A DNA stretch of 64,000 bases from CAWEDP01 sp963807925 (lineage in GTDB: Bacteria; Acidobacteriota; Vicinamibacteria; Vicinamibacterales; CAVVIG01): positions 1,488,001-1,552,000 of the forward strand of contig CAWEDP010000002.1 in NCBI GenBank assembly GCA_963807925.1. The letters are read 5' to 3'. Below the pieces are notes generated by a model. The model had not been told where the DNA came from. It did not search any database and saw nothing but the letters and a program-made list of their open reading frames with translations. Positions 38,432 to 47,730 of this stretch are shown here, one piece after another. Every line of letters begins with the position of its first letter. Positions within the stretch are counted from its first letter, which is position 1. The translations under genes and the position numbers were made by a program.

Positions 38432-39067
38432 CTACTGATCCCCGAAGTTGCCGAATTCGACCGACAGCGACCCGCTCGCCATGATGTCGTTGCCGACCAG
38501 GTCGGTGCCGTAGAAGGTCACGTCGGCGACGGCGTTGACGACGGCGGGGTTCTGCCGCAGCTGGACGAGCGGCGCTTCTTCCTTGGCGACGTGCCGCACG
38601 ATCTCGAACGTCACCGCCTGCCCGCCGTTCGGCGGCACGGTGATCGTGACCCCCTGATCGAACGCGTACGGCACGTCGACGCCCTCGGTGTTGCGGCCGT
38701 CGGCGCGCCGATAGGCGACGTGCACCCTGGTGATCGTCACCTGGTTGCTGGCACTGGGCGTGATGGTGACGTCCTTCGATTCCAGATGGAGAACCGCCTT
38801 GCCGCTGTCGGAGTACACCGTCGGGCACGGCGACTCGGGCGCGCAGGGCGCCGGCGACGTGACGTTGACGATGACGTCGGAGAACAGCGGGCTGCCGTAG
38901 GTGCCCGTGCCGGCGCCGCCGGTCGGGGCGCCCTGCAGGGAATCGACAACGAGCAGCACCGGGGACCGGCCCTGGCGGACGACGTTCCCGCAGGCCGACA
39001 CGACCGGCAGGAGCGCCACCGCACAGAGCAGACGAGAGGCCGTACGGACAACAGACATCGCGCTCAT
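38432..39067 (-). CDS. Lipoprotein of unknown function downstream of pilQ
   Basis: A 211-residue protein with lipobox LPVVSAC near residue 26. The mature part is beta-rich, with HVAYRRADGRNTEGVDVPYAFD and NAVADVTFYGTDLVGND, suggesting an Ig-like fold. It starts with an ATGA overlap at the pilQ stop (39064-39067), so it is translationally coupled to the secretin. I do not recognise a named family, but the coupling suggests a pilus- or secretin-associated role. Confidence 0.72.
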   Translation of the reverse strand: MSAMSVVRTASRLLCAVALLPVVSACGNVVRQGRSPVLLVVDSLQGAPTGGAGTGTYGSPLFSDVIVNVTSPAPCAPESPCPTVYSDSGKAVLHLESKDVTITPSASNQVTITRVHVAYRRADGRNTEGVDVPYAFDQGVTITVPPNGGQAVTFEIVRHVAKEEAPLVQLRQNPAVVNAVADVTFYGTDLVGNDIMASGSLSVEFGNFGDQ

Positions 39068-40959
39068 CCTTTGATGATTCGTGGAGTGATGAAGATCAAC
39101 AGCTCGGAGCTGGCGTCGTCGACCGTGTCGCGACGGAACAGCCACTTCAGCAGCGGCACGCGGCTCAGCCCGGGCGTGCGGTCGTTGGCGGTGTTCTCCT
39201 GGCTCGCATAGATGCCGCCGATGACGGTCGTCTGGCCGTCGTTGACCTGGACGGTCGTGTTGGCGCGCTGCGTGTTGATCGAGGGGATGTTGTTGAAGAT
39301 CTGGCCAACCGAACCGTTGTCGACCGAGATCTTCATGATGACCGTGTCCGAGGCGGTGATCTGCGGAACCACCTTCAAGGTCAGCGCGGCGTCCTTGAAG
39401 GAGACCGTCACCGTGTTGTTCGACACGGTCTGATAGGGAATCTGGACGCCCTGTGCGATTTCGGCTTCGATGTTGTTCTGCGTCGACACGCGCGGCGTCG
39501 AGAGGAGGCGGCCGTTGCCGGTCTTCTCGAGTGCCGAGAGGGCCATGTCCAGATTGAAGGCCCCGTTGATCGATCCGAGCGCGAGCCCGACGGCGCTGGT
39601 GGCGCCGGCCACTCCGAGATTGACCGCCGTCGGCACACCGTCCCCGTTGGCACTGGCGCCCTGGGCGCCGCCGGTGCGTCCGGTCAGGCTGCCGTTGTTG
39701 GGGAACGCCAGATTGGTCGTGTTGCCGAGCGCGGGGTCGAGGCGGCCGCCGAAGCCCCACTGAATCCCCAGCTGGCGCGCGTAGGTTTTCGAGGTCTGCA
39801 CGATGCGCGCCTCGATCTCGACCTGCGGCTGCGCGCGATCGAGCGTCGCGATCAGGTCCGACGCGGTCTGGATCCGGTCAGCGAGGTCGCTAATGATGAG
39901 CGTGTTCGTGCGCGGATCCACCTGCACGCTGCCGCGAGGCGACAGCACGCTCTTGGTCAGCAGCGCCTGCAGATCCTCCGCTCGTGCGTAGCTGAGCGTC
40001 TTGGTGACGACTCGCAGCTGGCCGGCCAGCGCCTGTTCGTCGGCGAGCTTGCGCCGCTGGGTCTCCTCCTCGGCCAGGACCGTCAGCGGCGCGATGCGGA
40101 CAATCGTGCCGTCCAGGAGATAGCCGAGCTTGTTGGCGCGCAGGATGATGTCGAGCGCCTGATCCCACGGCACGTCGCGGAGCGCGACATCCACCGAGCC
40201 CTGCACGGCGGGGTCGATGACCATGTTCAGGCCGCTCACCTCGGAGAAAGTCCGCAGCACGGCGCGAAGGTCGGCGCCCTGGAAATCGAGGCTGATCGGC
40301 GTGCCGGTAAAGCGTCGTTCCGCCGACCGCGCGCCAACCTGCTGCGGGGCGGTGGAGGGCGGGGCCTGCGGCGCGGCAGCGGCGCCGGCGGGCGGCGCCT
40401 GGGGCGCGGGCTGCAGCGCAGCCTGGGCTGCCGTGGCGGCGGCCTGCGCCGCGCGCGGTTGCGCCACGCGCTCGAGCGCGGCCATCGCGTCGGGACGGGC
40501 GCGCGTGGCTGGCGGCAGCACGGGCGGCGCGTCGGCGGCCGCCTTGTCGAAATCGATCACGATCGCGTTGCGATCGGCGCGCGCGTGGTGAGTGACCGCT
40601 TCTGCGAGCGAGATTCGGACGCGGGACAGCGGAACGCCCATCGACTCGATCGTCTCGACCGCGACGCCCGCGATCGGGCTCTTGGCGTTCGCAACGAACC
40701 GGTTGGCCACGCTGGCGCTCCCGACATTGCGGAAGTCGACGTCGAGCGTCAACGGATCCGGCTGCGTCGCGACGTAGGCCGCCGGCTCGCTGGCTTCGAT
40801 GACGATGGACGTGCCCTTGGCGTGGAGGCGTCCGCTGATGGATGTCAGCTGAACGAGGGGCGTCCCGGTGGTTGCCGGTCCCGCCGCGCTCGCAAGGATG
40901 CCGGCGAGCGCCAGGGAAACGACGGCAATGGGCAATGGCTGGTTCAGGCGTTGAGTCAC
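39064..40959 (-). CDS. pilQ: Type IV pilus secretin
   Basis: Outer-membrane channel for the type IV pilus. The 631 residues have a signal peptide, an AMIN domain (about 40-140), an Ala/Pro-rich linker, an STN/N0 domain starting near 215 (ISLDFQGADLRAVLRTFSEVS), an N1 domain (ILRANKLGYLLDGTIVRIAP), and the C-terminal secretin domain with VEIEARIVQTSK, LSALEKTGNGRLLSTPRV and VPLLKWLF. The domain order is classical. It overlaps pilP by 4 nt and the downstream lipoprotein by 4 nt. Confidence 0.95.
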   Translation of the reverse strand: MTQRLNQPLPIAVVSLALAGILASAAGPATTGTPLVQLTSISGRLHAKGTSIVIEASEPAAYVATQPDPLTLDVDFRNVGSASVANRFVANAKSPIAGVAVETIESMGVPLSRVRISLAEAVTHHARADRNAIVIDFDKAAADAPPVLPPATRARPDAMAALERVAQPRAAQAAATAAQAALQPAPQAPPAGAAAAPQAPPSTAPQQVGARSAERRFTGTPISLDFQGADLRAVLRTFSEVSGLNMVIDPAVQGSVDVALRDVPWDQALDIILRANKLGYLLDGTIVRIAPLTVLAEEETQRRKLADEQALAGQLRVVTKTLSYARAEDLQALLTKSVLSPRGSVQVDPRTNTLIISDLADRIQTASDLIATLDRAQPQVEIEARIVQTSKTYARQLGIQWGFGGRLDPALGNTTNLAFPNNGSLTGRTGGAQGASANGDGVPTAVNLGVAGATSAVGLALGSINGAFNLDMALSALEKTGNGRLLSTPRVSTQNNIEAEIAQGVQIPYQTVSNNTVTVSFKDAALTLKVVPQITASDTVIMKISVDNGSVGQIFNNIPSINTQRANTTVQVNDGQTTVIGGIYASQENTANDRTPGLSRVPLLKWLFRRDTVDDASSELLIFITPRIIKG

Positions 40960-41456
40960 GGTTTGGCGTCCTCGACAGATCGCAGCGATTTGCGGATTTC
41001 GCGCTGTTTGACCGGCGACAGCGGGTCGTGCACGTCCTGCACGATCACAAGTCCCTGCGTGGTGATCGCTTTCACGACGCCGTCGAGGAACTTGTCTCCC
41101 TGGTGAATCAGGTAGGTCTTCTTGTCCGGCGCCTGCACCATCGCAACCAGCGCATCGCGTCCCTGCACGATGCCGCGCACGGCGATCTCGGCCACCGCCA
41201 GACCGGCGGGACCGTCGGCGTTCTTCTGCGACACCGGCCGCGTTTCGGTCCCGACGCCGAGCAGATCCATGAACGGATCGCGTCGCCCGGCCGGATCGTA
41301 GGTGTAGTCTTCGGAGGCCAGCGGCACGCGCGGGGCCGCCACGGAGGCTGGAGCGGCCTGCGGCGCCGGCCGGGACGGGGGCGCGCCGCCCTGCGCCGAC
41401 CCGGCAGCGGAGAGATTCAGCATCACGAGAAGCGCGAGGGCGGAGCGCATGCTCAT
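40956..41456 (-). CDS. pilP: Type IV pilus assembly lipoprotein-like PilP
   Basis: A 166-residue protein with a signal sequence (MSMRSALALLVMLNLSAAG), a Pro/Ala-rich linker, YDPAGRRDPFMDLL (the PilP motif) and the beta-domain AVRGIVQGRDALVAMVQAPDKKTYLIHQGDKF. There is no clear lipobox Cys. It overlaps pilO by ATGA and pilQ by 4 nt. PilP links the PilNO inner-membrane complex to PilQ. Confidence 0.9.
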   Translation of the reverse strand: MSMRSALALLVMLNLSAAGSAQGGAPPSRPAPQAAPASVAAPRVPLASEDYTYDPAGRRDPFMDLLGVGTETRPVSQKNADGPAGLAVAEIAVRGIVQGRDALVAMVQAPDKKTYLIHQGDKFLDGVVKAITTQGLVIVQDVHDPLSPVKQREIRKSLRSVEDAKP

Positions 41457-42082
41457 ACCCCCTTGGCCGCTGTCGCGGCCGGCTTGACGGCCGGCTTCCC
41501 GGTCGCTGCCTTCGCCGGCGCCGGCTTGTCCAGCAGCACGAAGGTGGTCGCCACGCAGCTGGCGTTGATCGTGGAGCCTGGATCCGGCTTGGCCTTGCCC
41601 TTGATGCTCACGCCGGTGATGTTGATGATGCGCGTGAACTTGCCGACGCGATCGAAGAACATCGCCAGGTTGTGGTACGTGCCGGCGAGATCCAGGGCGA
41701 TCGGCCATTCGGCGTGGAGCTGCTTGGTGACGACCGGCGACGGCTTGAAGCCCTTGATGGTGAGGTTCGACTGCGTGGCGACGGTCTGCAGGCGGCGCAG
41801 CAGATCGGCCGCGTCCTTCTCGTCGGGCAACACGGACTTGAGCCCCTCGAGACGCCCCTCGAGCTCCGTCACCTGCGACCGGAACTCGGGCAGCCGCCTC
41901 GCCGTCGCATACCCCTTGGTCACGTCGGCGCGCAGCGCCGCCAGCTGGCCGCTGCGGATGGCGATGTCCTCGCGCAGCGGATGCTCGTAGTAGTAGTAGA
42001 AGGCGCCGACACCCGCCAGCGCCAGCACCACGAAGGCGCCGACCTGTGCGTACCACGGCAGCTTTGTCAGACTGAGGTCCAT
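41453..42082 (-). CDS. pilO: Type IV pilus inner membrane protein PilO
   Basis: The 209 residues have a single membrane segment (about 10-28, QVGAFVVLALAGVGAFYYY), a coiled coil (about 35-80) and a ferredoxin-like C-terminal domain that ends with a Lys/Ala/Pro-rich tail (KPAVKPAATAAKG). This matches PilO, the partner of PilN. The gene lies 91 nt after pilN and overlaps pilP by 4 nt. Confidence 0.92.
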   Translation of the reverse strand: MDLSLTKLPWYAQVGAFVVLALAGVGAFYYYYEHPLREDIAIRSGQLAALRADVTKGYATARRLPEFRSQVTELEGRLEGLKSVLPDEKDAADLLRRLQTVATQSNLTIKGFKPSPVVTKQLHAEWPIALDLAGTYHNLAMFFDRVGKFTRIINITGVSIKGKAKPDPGSTINASCVATTFVLLDKPAPAKAATGKPAVKPAATAAKGV

Positions 42083-42173
42083 CGATGCCTGCGCTCTCTT
42101 GCCCTATCGGGGCGGGGCCTGCCCGCCTTTACCAGACCACCGATCGCACGCCGATCCGCCGGCGTTCCCGAAC

Positions 42174-42761
42174 CTACCTGGTCGCCGCCGGTGGCGGCGG
42201 CTGAAACTGCGCCTTGATGCTGAACTTGACCACCTCGCCCGGCGGTCCGGGCAGCACCTCGGTCTGACTGCTCACGATCTCGATCGATCGCTTGAAGTAG
42301 CCGGAGACCTCGAGGTTCGCGACGAAATCCGAGACGCTCGTCAGCCCGGTGCTCCTGCCGTCGATGAGGACGCTGTCGTCGGTCTGTTTCAGCTCCGTGA
42401 GCCAGACCATCGGCGGCAGCGCGCGGCTGATCTGGTCGAGCATGTGCACCGGCCCGGTCTGGCTGTTGCGCAGCTGCTCGATCAAGAGGACGCGCTGTTG
42501 CAGCTGCGCCTTGCGCTGCTCGAACTGCTGCACCTGCAGGATGATCGAGTGCAGGCGCGAGGTCTCCTGCTGGGCGGCGGCGATCTCCCGGTCCACGCGG
42601 GCCGACGCCTCGCGGACCGCCCAGTACCGCCAGAGGATGAACAGCGCCGCCGTGACGAGAATGAGGCTGCAGCCGATCGTGATCCGCTGCGCGACCAGAA
42701 ACGGGACGGCCGCCTTCTTCGAGGCCCTGCGCTCCCCTGCCAGCAGGTTGATGCGAATCAT
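42174..42761 (-). CDS. pilN: Type IV pilus inner membrane protein PilN
   Basis: The 195-residue protein begins MIRINLLAGER, the PilN motif that contacts PilM, then has one membrane helix (about 32-50), a coiled coil and a C-terminal alpha/beta domain with LPPMVWLTELKQTDDSVLI. The start overlaps the pilM stop by ATGA. Length is normal for the family. Confidence 0.93.
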   Translation of the reverse strand: MIRINLLAGERRASKKAAVPFLVAQRITIGCSLILVTAALFILWRYWAVREASARVDREIAAAQQETSRLHSIILQVQQFEQRKAQLQQRVLLIEQLRNSQTGPVHMLDQISRALPPMVWLTELKQTDDSVLIDGRSTGLTSVSDFVANLEVSGYFKRSIEIVSSQTEVLPGPPGEVVKFSIKAQFQPPPPAATR

Positions 42762-43865
42762 CGGTCGCCCGATTTTCTGAGCGCGAGCCCCACCGCGACG
42801 GCGGCGGTGGGCGCCATGCTCTCGAGGTCGGCGATGCCGAGCTTGTCCGCCTCGATCAGGATCTTCTTGAAGGGATTGAAGACCTGAACCGGCGCCGCGA
42901 ACCGCTCCTCGAGCGCCTGCGCGAACCCGTCAATCCGCGACGCGCCCCCGCTGAGGACCATGCGGTCGATCCGATCCGAGGATGCGGTCGCCTTGAAGAA
43001 GTCGAACGTCTTCTGCGTTTCGAGCAGCACGTTGTCCGTCATGGCGTGCAGCACCGATCGCGCGTCCTCGGTACGAGGCGCCCTCGACCGCTTCGCCGCG
43101 CTTGAGGAGCTCGGCCGCCGCGAACGGCAGGTTCAGCTCCTTCTGCACCGCTTCGGTGTAGGCGTTGCCGCCGATGGAGATGTCGCGCGTGAAGAGCGAC
43201 TGGTCGCCGCTCAGGATGTTGATGTTGATCCCGCTGGCCCCGGCATTGAGCAGGACGACCACCGAGCCGGGATCCAGGCCGTAGTTGATCTCGTAGGCGT
43301 TCTGCAGCGCGAACACGTCGACGTCGACCGCCACCGGCACCCGGCCGGCCTGTGCGATGACGCCGGTGTAGTCCGCAATCTTGTCCCGCTTCGCCGCGAC
43401 CAGCAGCACGTCCATCGTGCCGGTGGTCCCGCCGCCCGCGGCGGGCCCGAGAATCTGGTAGTCGAGGTTGACGTCCTGGATGTCGAACGGGATGTACTGT
43501 TCGGCCTCCCAGTAGATAGAGGTGGCCAGCTCCGCGTCGGTCATCGTCGGAAGGCTGATTTTCTTCACGATGACGGCGTTGCCCGACAGCGACGCGACGA
43601 CCTCGTTGGTCTTGAACGGGTGGGCCTGGAACAGGCGCCGGATCGCGTCGGCGACGGCGGCGCCGTCGATGATGGCGCCGTCCACGATGCTGTCGGCCGG
43701 CACCGGTTCGGTGCCGAACGCGGCGACGCGGAATCCCTTGCCTGCGGGTTTCAGTTCGACGGCCTTGATGGCGCTCGAGCCGATGTCAAGGCCGACAACC
43801 GACTTGGTTTTGGTGAAGCCAAACACGTTGACGACGTGTTCCGCAAGGGCGGTACCAGGACTCAC
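42758..43865 (-). CDS. pilM: Type IV pilus assembly ATPase-like PilM (one-base frameshift)
   Basis: Actin-like cytoplasmic protein. The N-terminal part (43865 to about 43072) has VVGLDIGSSAIKAVELK, NAVIVKKISLP and YWEAEQYIPFDI. The C-terminal part in another frame (about 43070 to 42758) has LHAMTDNVLLETQKTFDF, VLSGGASRIDGF and VFNPF. Removing one base in 43069-43073 joins GEAVEGAS to EDARSVLHAM. An in-frame GTG at 43826 just before FGFTKTKS is an alternative start. First gene of pilMNOPQ. Confidence 0.9.
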
Positions 43866-44083
43866 GCGTTCGAAAGATCAAGAAACCCGAAGCAGGGTGA
43901 GAGGAACTGCGATGCGGCGGCGCGAAGCGCACGGCGCCGATTACACTTCCGTGGGGCGATTACCGTTCTGAGCGATGCCAGGGGCGCCGGCGCGCGGAAC
44001 GTCCGACGACCCGTCCCGGCGTGGAGGCGTCAGGGGCTCGGGGACCGATGGCCGGGGGCCGGGGCAAGAGCGGGGCCGTCGGC
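43866..44083. other. Divergent intergenic region between pilM and rplM, left part
   Basis: The pilM/rplM gap is 352 nt. This left part is GC-rich and shows no gene. A TGTAAT hexamer on the minus strand near 43935 could be a pilM -10 box, but no -35 fits. The rplM promoter lies in the right part. Confidence 0.35.
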
Positions 44084-44112
44084 TTGACAGTTCCCCGAAA
44101 GGTCGGTATGCT
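44084..44112 (+). promoter_or_regulatory. Sigma70-type promoter of the rplM-rpsI operon
   Basis: A perfect TTGACA (44084-44089) and TATGCT (44107-44112) are separated by 17 nt. Transcription would start near 44119, giving a leader of about 100 nt before rplM. This is the longest predicted leader of a well-supported promoter here and contrasts with the leaderless genes. Confidence 0.75.
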
Positions 44113-44217
44113 TTGGGTTTACCGTTGTCCGCGTCGGGCTGGCCGAGTCGCCCGCGTGAAGTTCAGCGGACCAGGGCTCCCCTTACAACGGCTTCTGACG
44201 CTGAAGCAGGTTCACGT

Positions 44218-44655
44218 ATGTCTACGTTCATGGCCAACGCCCGGCAGGCCGCCGACGGCCGGCGCTGGCACATCATCGACGCCGACGGTCGGGTGCTCGG
44301 GCGCGTGGCGACCGTGGCGGCGCGGCTCCTCCAGGGCAAGCACAAGGCCACCTACACCCCGTTTCTCGACTGTGGGGACCCCGTCGTGGTGGTCAACGCC
44401 GCGAAAGTGAAGCTCACCGGACGCAAGGAAGACCAGAAGATCTACCGTCAGCACAGCGGATACGAGGGCGGTCTGCGCGAGGAGCGCGCGCGCCTGGTCC
44501 GGCAGCGCCACCCGGAGCGGCTCGTCGAAGAGGCCGTCCATGGCATGTTGCCGAAGGGCACGCTCGGCCAGGCCATGTACCGCAAGCTGAAGGTGTACGC
44601 CGGTCCGGATCATCCGCACGCGGCGCAGAAACCCTCCACGCTCGAGGTCGCCTAA
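44218..44655 (+). CDS. rplM: 50S ribosomal protein L13
   Basis: The 145-residue protein has the L13 motifs WHIIDADGRVLGRVATVAA, GDPVVVVNAAKVKLTG and AVHGMLPKGTLG, with the C-terminal LKVYAGPDHPHAAQKP. The ATG at 44218 begins MSTFMANARQAADG; the open frame continues upstream but precedes the promoter. It is followed 1 nt later by rpsI, the conserved gene pair. Confidence 0.96.
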   Translation: MSTFMANARQAADGRRWHIIDADGRVLGRVATVAARLLQGKHKATYTPFLDCGDPVVVVNAAKVKLTGRKEDQKIYRQHSGYEGGLREERARLVRQRHPERLVEEAVHGMLPKGTLGQAMYRKLKVYAGPDHPHAAQKPSTLEVA

Positions 44656-44656
44656 G

Positions 44657-45049
44657 GTGGCAGCCGTTCAATACTATGGAACCGGGCGTCGCAAGACCTC
44701 GACGGCCCGCGTCTTTCTGCGGCCCGGCACCGGGTCGGTCACCGTCAACCGTCGCGCCTTCGACACGTTCTTCCCCACCGAAGCTCTCCGGACCCAGATC
44801 AAGCAGCCGCTGCTCCTCACCGAGAATGGCGACAAGTTCGACATCATGGCGACCGTGGCGGGTGGTGGCGTGTCGGGGCAGGCGGGCGCCATCCGGCTGG
44901 GCATCGCGCGCGCGCTGGTGGAATACAACAACGACCTGCGGAAGGCGCTGAAGAACGAAGGGCTGCTCACGCGGGACGCGCGTGCGAAGGAACGCAAGAA
45001 GTACGGCATGGCCGGGGCCCGCAAGCGGTTCCAGTTCAGCAAGCGCTGA
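44657..45049 (+). CDS. rpsI: 30S ribosomal protein S9
   Basis: The 130 residues show YYGTGRRKTSTARVFLRPG at the start and the strongly conserved end KKYGMAGARKRFQFSKR, which reaches the ribosomal P site. The start is GTG at 44657, one base after the rplM stop. Confidence 0.96.
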   Translation: MAAVQYYGTGRRKTSTARVFLRPGTGSVTVNRRAFDTFFPTEALRTQIKQPLLLTENGDKFDIMATVAGGGVSGQAGAIRLGIARALVEYNNDLRKALKNEGLLTRDARAKERKKYGMAGARKRFQFSKR

Positions 45050-45089
45050 GGCCGGCCCCGGAATCGACAGTTTGAAACCTGGAGGAGCA

Positions 45090-45890
45090 TTGGCAGCGAT
45101 CGCGATGAAGGACTTGCTGGAGGCGGGGGTCCACTTCGGCCACCAGACCAAGCGCTGGAACCCGAAGATGAAGGAGTACATCTTCGGCGAACGGAACGGC
45201 ATCTACATCATCGACCTGGGCAAGACGGTCAAGCTGTTCCGCGACGCCGAAGACTTCGTCACCAATCTGGCGGCCGAGGGACGGACCATCCTGTTTGTCG
45301 GCACCAAGCGCCAGGCGAAGGACGTCATCGCCGAAGAAGCGCAGCGCTGCGCCATGTTCTACGTCAACGAGCGGTGGCTGGGGGGCCTGCTCACCAACTT
45401 CGCGACCATCCAGCGGAGCCTCGGCCGGCTGCGGGACCTCGAATCGATGGCCAGCGACGGCCGGTACGAAACGCTGTCGAAGAAGGAAATCGCGCGCGCC
45501 GAGAAGGAGCGCCGCAAGCTGCAGAAGAACCTCGAGGGGATTCGCGGCATGAACCGGCTTCCCGACGCGGTGTTCGTGGTCGACACCAAGAAGGAGAAGA
45601 TCGCCGTCGACGAGGCGCGCAAGCTGAAGATTCCGGTCATCGGCGTGGTCGACACCAACTGCGATCCCGACGAGGTCGATTTCGTCGTTCCGGGCAACGA
45701 CGACGCGCTGCGCGCCATCCGGCTGTTCGCGTCCCGGATCGCCGACGCGGTGCTGGCGGGCCGCGGGATGAAGGAATCGGCCGACGCCGAAGGCGCGCGC
45801 GAGGCCTCCGACGAGGGTGGTGCGGAAGACGGCCGGCGCGGCGCGAGGCCGCCCCGGCGCCCGCGCGAAGCGGCGCCGGCATCGGCGTAA
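45090..45890 (+). CDS. rpsB: 30S ribosomal protein S2
   Basis: The 266-residue product begins (TTG start) MAAIAMKDLLEAGVHFGHQ, with motifs KRWNPKMKEYIFG, NERWLGGLLTNF and VIGVVDTNCDPDEVDFVVPGND. GGAGGAG at 45081-45087 is 2-3 nt from the TTG; the ATG five codons later is an alternative at better spacing. The C-terminal tail of about 35 residues is rich in Glu, Ala and Arg and lies beyond the usual S2 end. Upstream of tsf, as usual. Confidence 0.95.
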   Translation: MAAIAMKDLLEAGVHFGHQTKRWNPKMKEYIFGERNGIYIIDLGKTVKLFRDAEDFVTNLAAEGRTILFVGTKRQAKDVIAEEAQRCAMFYVNERWLGGLLTNFATIQRSLGRLRDLESMASDGRYETLSKKEIARAEKERRKLQKNLEGIRGMNRLPDAVFVVDTKKEKIAVDEARKLKIPVIGVVDTNCDPDEVDFVVPGNDDALRAIRLFASRIADAVLAGRGMKESADAEGAREASDEGGAEDGRRGARPPRRPREAAPASA

Positions 45891-46005
45891 CGCGCGACGC
45901 GACCGCCGGGCGCGTCGCGCGCGAGGCTTCACGCCGGGCCCGGACGCGCGCGAGGTGGATGCCGGCTCCCTCCAGGGCCGGCGTTTTCACGTACAGGACA
46001 AGGAC

Positions 46006-46875
46006 GTGGCGACCATTACAGCGGAACAGGTCAAGAAGCTGCGCGACCAGACGGGCGCCGGCATGATGGAGTGCAAGGCGGCGCTCACCGAGGCGAATGG
46101 CGACTTCGACGAGGCGACGACCATTCTCCGCAAGCGCGGCGTCGCCACCGCGGCCAAGAAGGCCGGGCGCGCCGCCAGGGAGGGCCTCATCGGCTTCAGG
46201 GTGGCGGACGACCATTCGAGCGGCATCCTCGTCGAGGTGAACTGCGAGTCGGACTTCGTGGCGCGGACCGAGGACTTCCAGCAACTGATGGCCGACGTCA
46301 TCGGGGAAATCGAGAGGAAGGGCGACGCGGCGACCGACCAGTGGCTCCAGGATCCCGATGGCCCGGTCAGAAAGCGCGTCGCCGCCACCATCGGGAAGCT
46401 CGGCGAGAACATGGCGGTGCCCCGCTTCGTGCGCTACGCGGGCGGCGGCTACGTGGCCCAGTACATTCACCTGGGCGGCAAGCTGGGGGTGCAGGTCGAG
46501 CTCGGCGGCGTGCCGGCGGGATCGGCCGGGCACGAGGCCGTCGTCACGCTGGCGAAGGAGATCGCCATGCAGATTGCGGCGGCCAGTCCGTCGTACGTCT
46601 CGCGCGAGGCGGTGCCCGGCGAGGTCCTCGAGAAGGAGCGAGCCATCTACCGCGCACAGATGGAAAACGCCGGCAAGCCGGCGCACGTGATCGAGAAGAT
46701 CATCGAGGGCAAGCTTGGCAGCTTCTACAAGCAGGTCGTGCTGCCGGACCAGGAATCGATCCGCGATCCCAAGATGAGCGTCAGGGACGTCCTGGCGACG
46801 GCGGCCAGGACGCTCGGCGCGCCGGTCACCGTCACGCGCTTCGCGCGCCTCAAGGTCGGCGAGGGCATCGGGTAG
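46006..46875 (+). CDS. tsf: Translation elongation factor Ts
   Basis: Nucleotide exchange factor for EF-Tu. The 289 residues start (GTG) with ATITAEQVKKLRDQTGAGMM and have the TDVPFL-type region replaced by CESDFVARTEDFQQL, followed by the dimerisation part (AIYRAQMENAGKPAHVIEKI, GKLGSFYKQVVL). AAGGA lies just before the GTG. The open frame extends upstream to 45817, overlapping rpsB, but the family start is at 46006. Confidence 0.95.
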   Translation: MATITAEQVKKLRDQTGAGMMECKAALTEANGDFDEATTILRKRGVATAAKKAGRAAREGLIGFRVADDHSSGILVEVNCESDFVARTEDFQQLMADVIGEIERKGDAATDQWLQDPDGPVRKRVAATIGKLGENMAVPRFVRYAGGGYVAQYIHLGGKLGVQVELGGVPAGSAGHEAVVTLAKEIAMQIAAASPSYVSREAVPGEVLEKERAIYRAQMENAGKPAHVIEKIIEGKLGSFYKQVVLPDQESIRDPKMSVRDVLATAARTLGAPVTVTRFARLKVGEGIG

Positions 46876-46897
46876 GAGCGAGCGATCCCCCGCGCCT

Positions 46898-46926
46898 TTG
46901 CATCCGCTCGGTCCTCGACAGATAAT
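46898..46926 (+). promoter_or_regulatory. Promoter of pyrH, leaderless start
   Basis: TTGCAT (46898-46903) and GATAAT (46921-46926) are 17 nt apart. The pyrH ATG follows the -10 box by 8 nt, so the expected transcription start falls at or within 1-2 nt of the codon. Confidence 0.6.
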
Positions 46927-46934
46927 CTCACCCG

Positions 46935-47657
46935 ATGCCGGTCTTCGCGCCCGCCTACAACCGCGTTCTGCTCAAGTTGTCCGGCGAAGCACTGATGGGC
47001 GAGAAGCACTACGGGATCGATCCCGCCGTCGCCGCGCAGATTGCGCGCGAGATCGGCGAGATCCAGGCCCTGGGGGTGCAGACCGCGGTGGTGATCGGCG
47101 GCGGCAACATCTTCCGGGGCGTGGCCGCGAGCGCCGGCGGGATGGACCGCGCAACCGCCGACTACATGGGCATGCTGGCGACGGTCATCAACGCGCTGGC
47201 GCTGCAGGATGCGCTCGAGCAGCAAGGCGTCGTCACGCGGGTGGTGACGGCGATCGAGATGCGCGCCGTCGCCGAGCCGTTCATCCGGCGGCGCGCGATC
47301 CGGCATCTCGAGAAGGGGCGGGTCGTCGTCTTCGGGGCCGGCACCGGGAATCCGTACTTCAGCACCGACACCGCGGCGGCTCTCCGGGCGATGGAGATCA
47401 AGGCTGACGTGATCATGAAGGCGACGAAGGTGGACGGCATCTACGACGCCGACCCGATGATCCACCCGGGCGCGTCGCGCTTCGACAGGATTTCCTATCT
47501 GCAGGTGCTAGAGCAGGGGCTGAAAGTGATGGACGCGACCGCCATCTCGCTCTGCATGGACAATCGGCTGCCGATTGTGGTGTTCAACCTGCTCACGCCA
47601 GGCAACATCAAGCGAGTGATTGCGGGCGAAGAGGTGGGATCGATGGTCACGGCCTAG
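46935..47657 (+). CDS. pyrH: UMP kinase
   Basis: Phosphorylates UMP to UDP. The 240-residue amino-acid-kinase-fold protein has VLLKLSGEALMGEKHYGID, VVIGGGNIFRGVAA, the UMP-binding MGMLATVINALALQDAL and the C-terminal TAISLCMDNRLPIVVFNL. It lies between tsf and frr, the conserved rpsB-tsf-pyrH-frr order. Confidence 0.96.
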   Translation: MPVFAPAYNRVLLKLSGEALMGEKHYGIDPAVAAQIAREIGEIQALGVQTAVVIGGGNIFRGVAASAGGMDRATADYMGMLATVINALALQDALEQQGVVTRVVTAIEMRAVAEPFIRRRAIRHLEKGRVVVFGAGTGNPYFSTDTAAALRAMEIKADVIMKATKVDGIYDADPMIHPGASRFDRISYLQVLEQGLKVMDATAISLCMDNRLPIVVFNLLTPGNIKRVIAGEEVGSMVTA

Positions 47658-47730
47658 GCCGATCGCGCGTCCGGGGGGGCGCCGAGGCGGTGCAACACCC
47701 GAGATTCTTCATTTCGACCGAGGGACGGAG

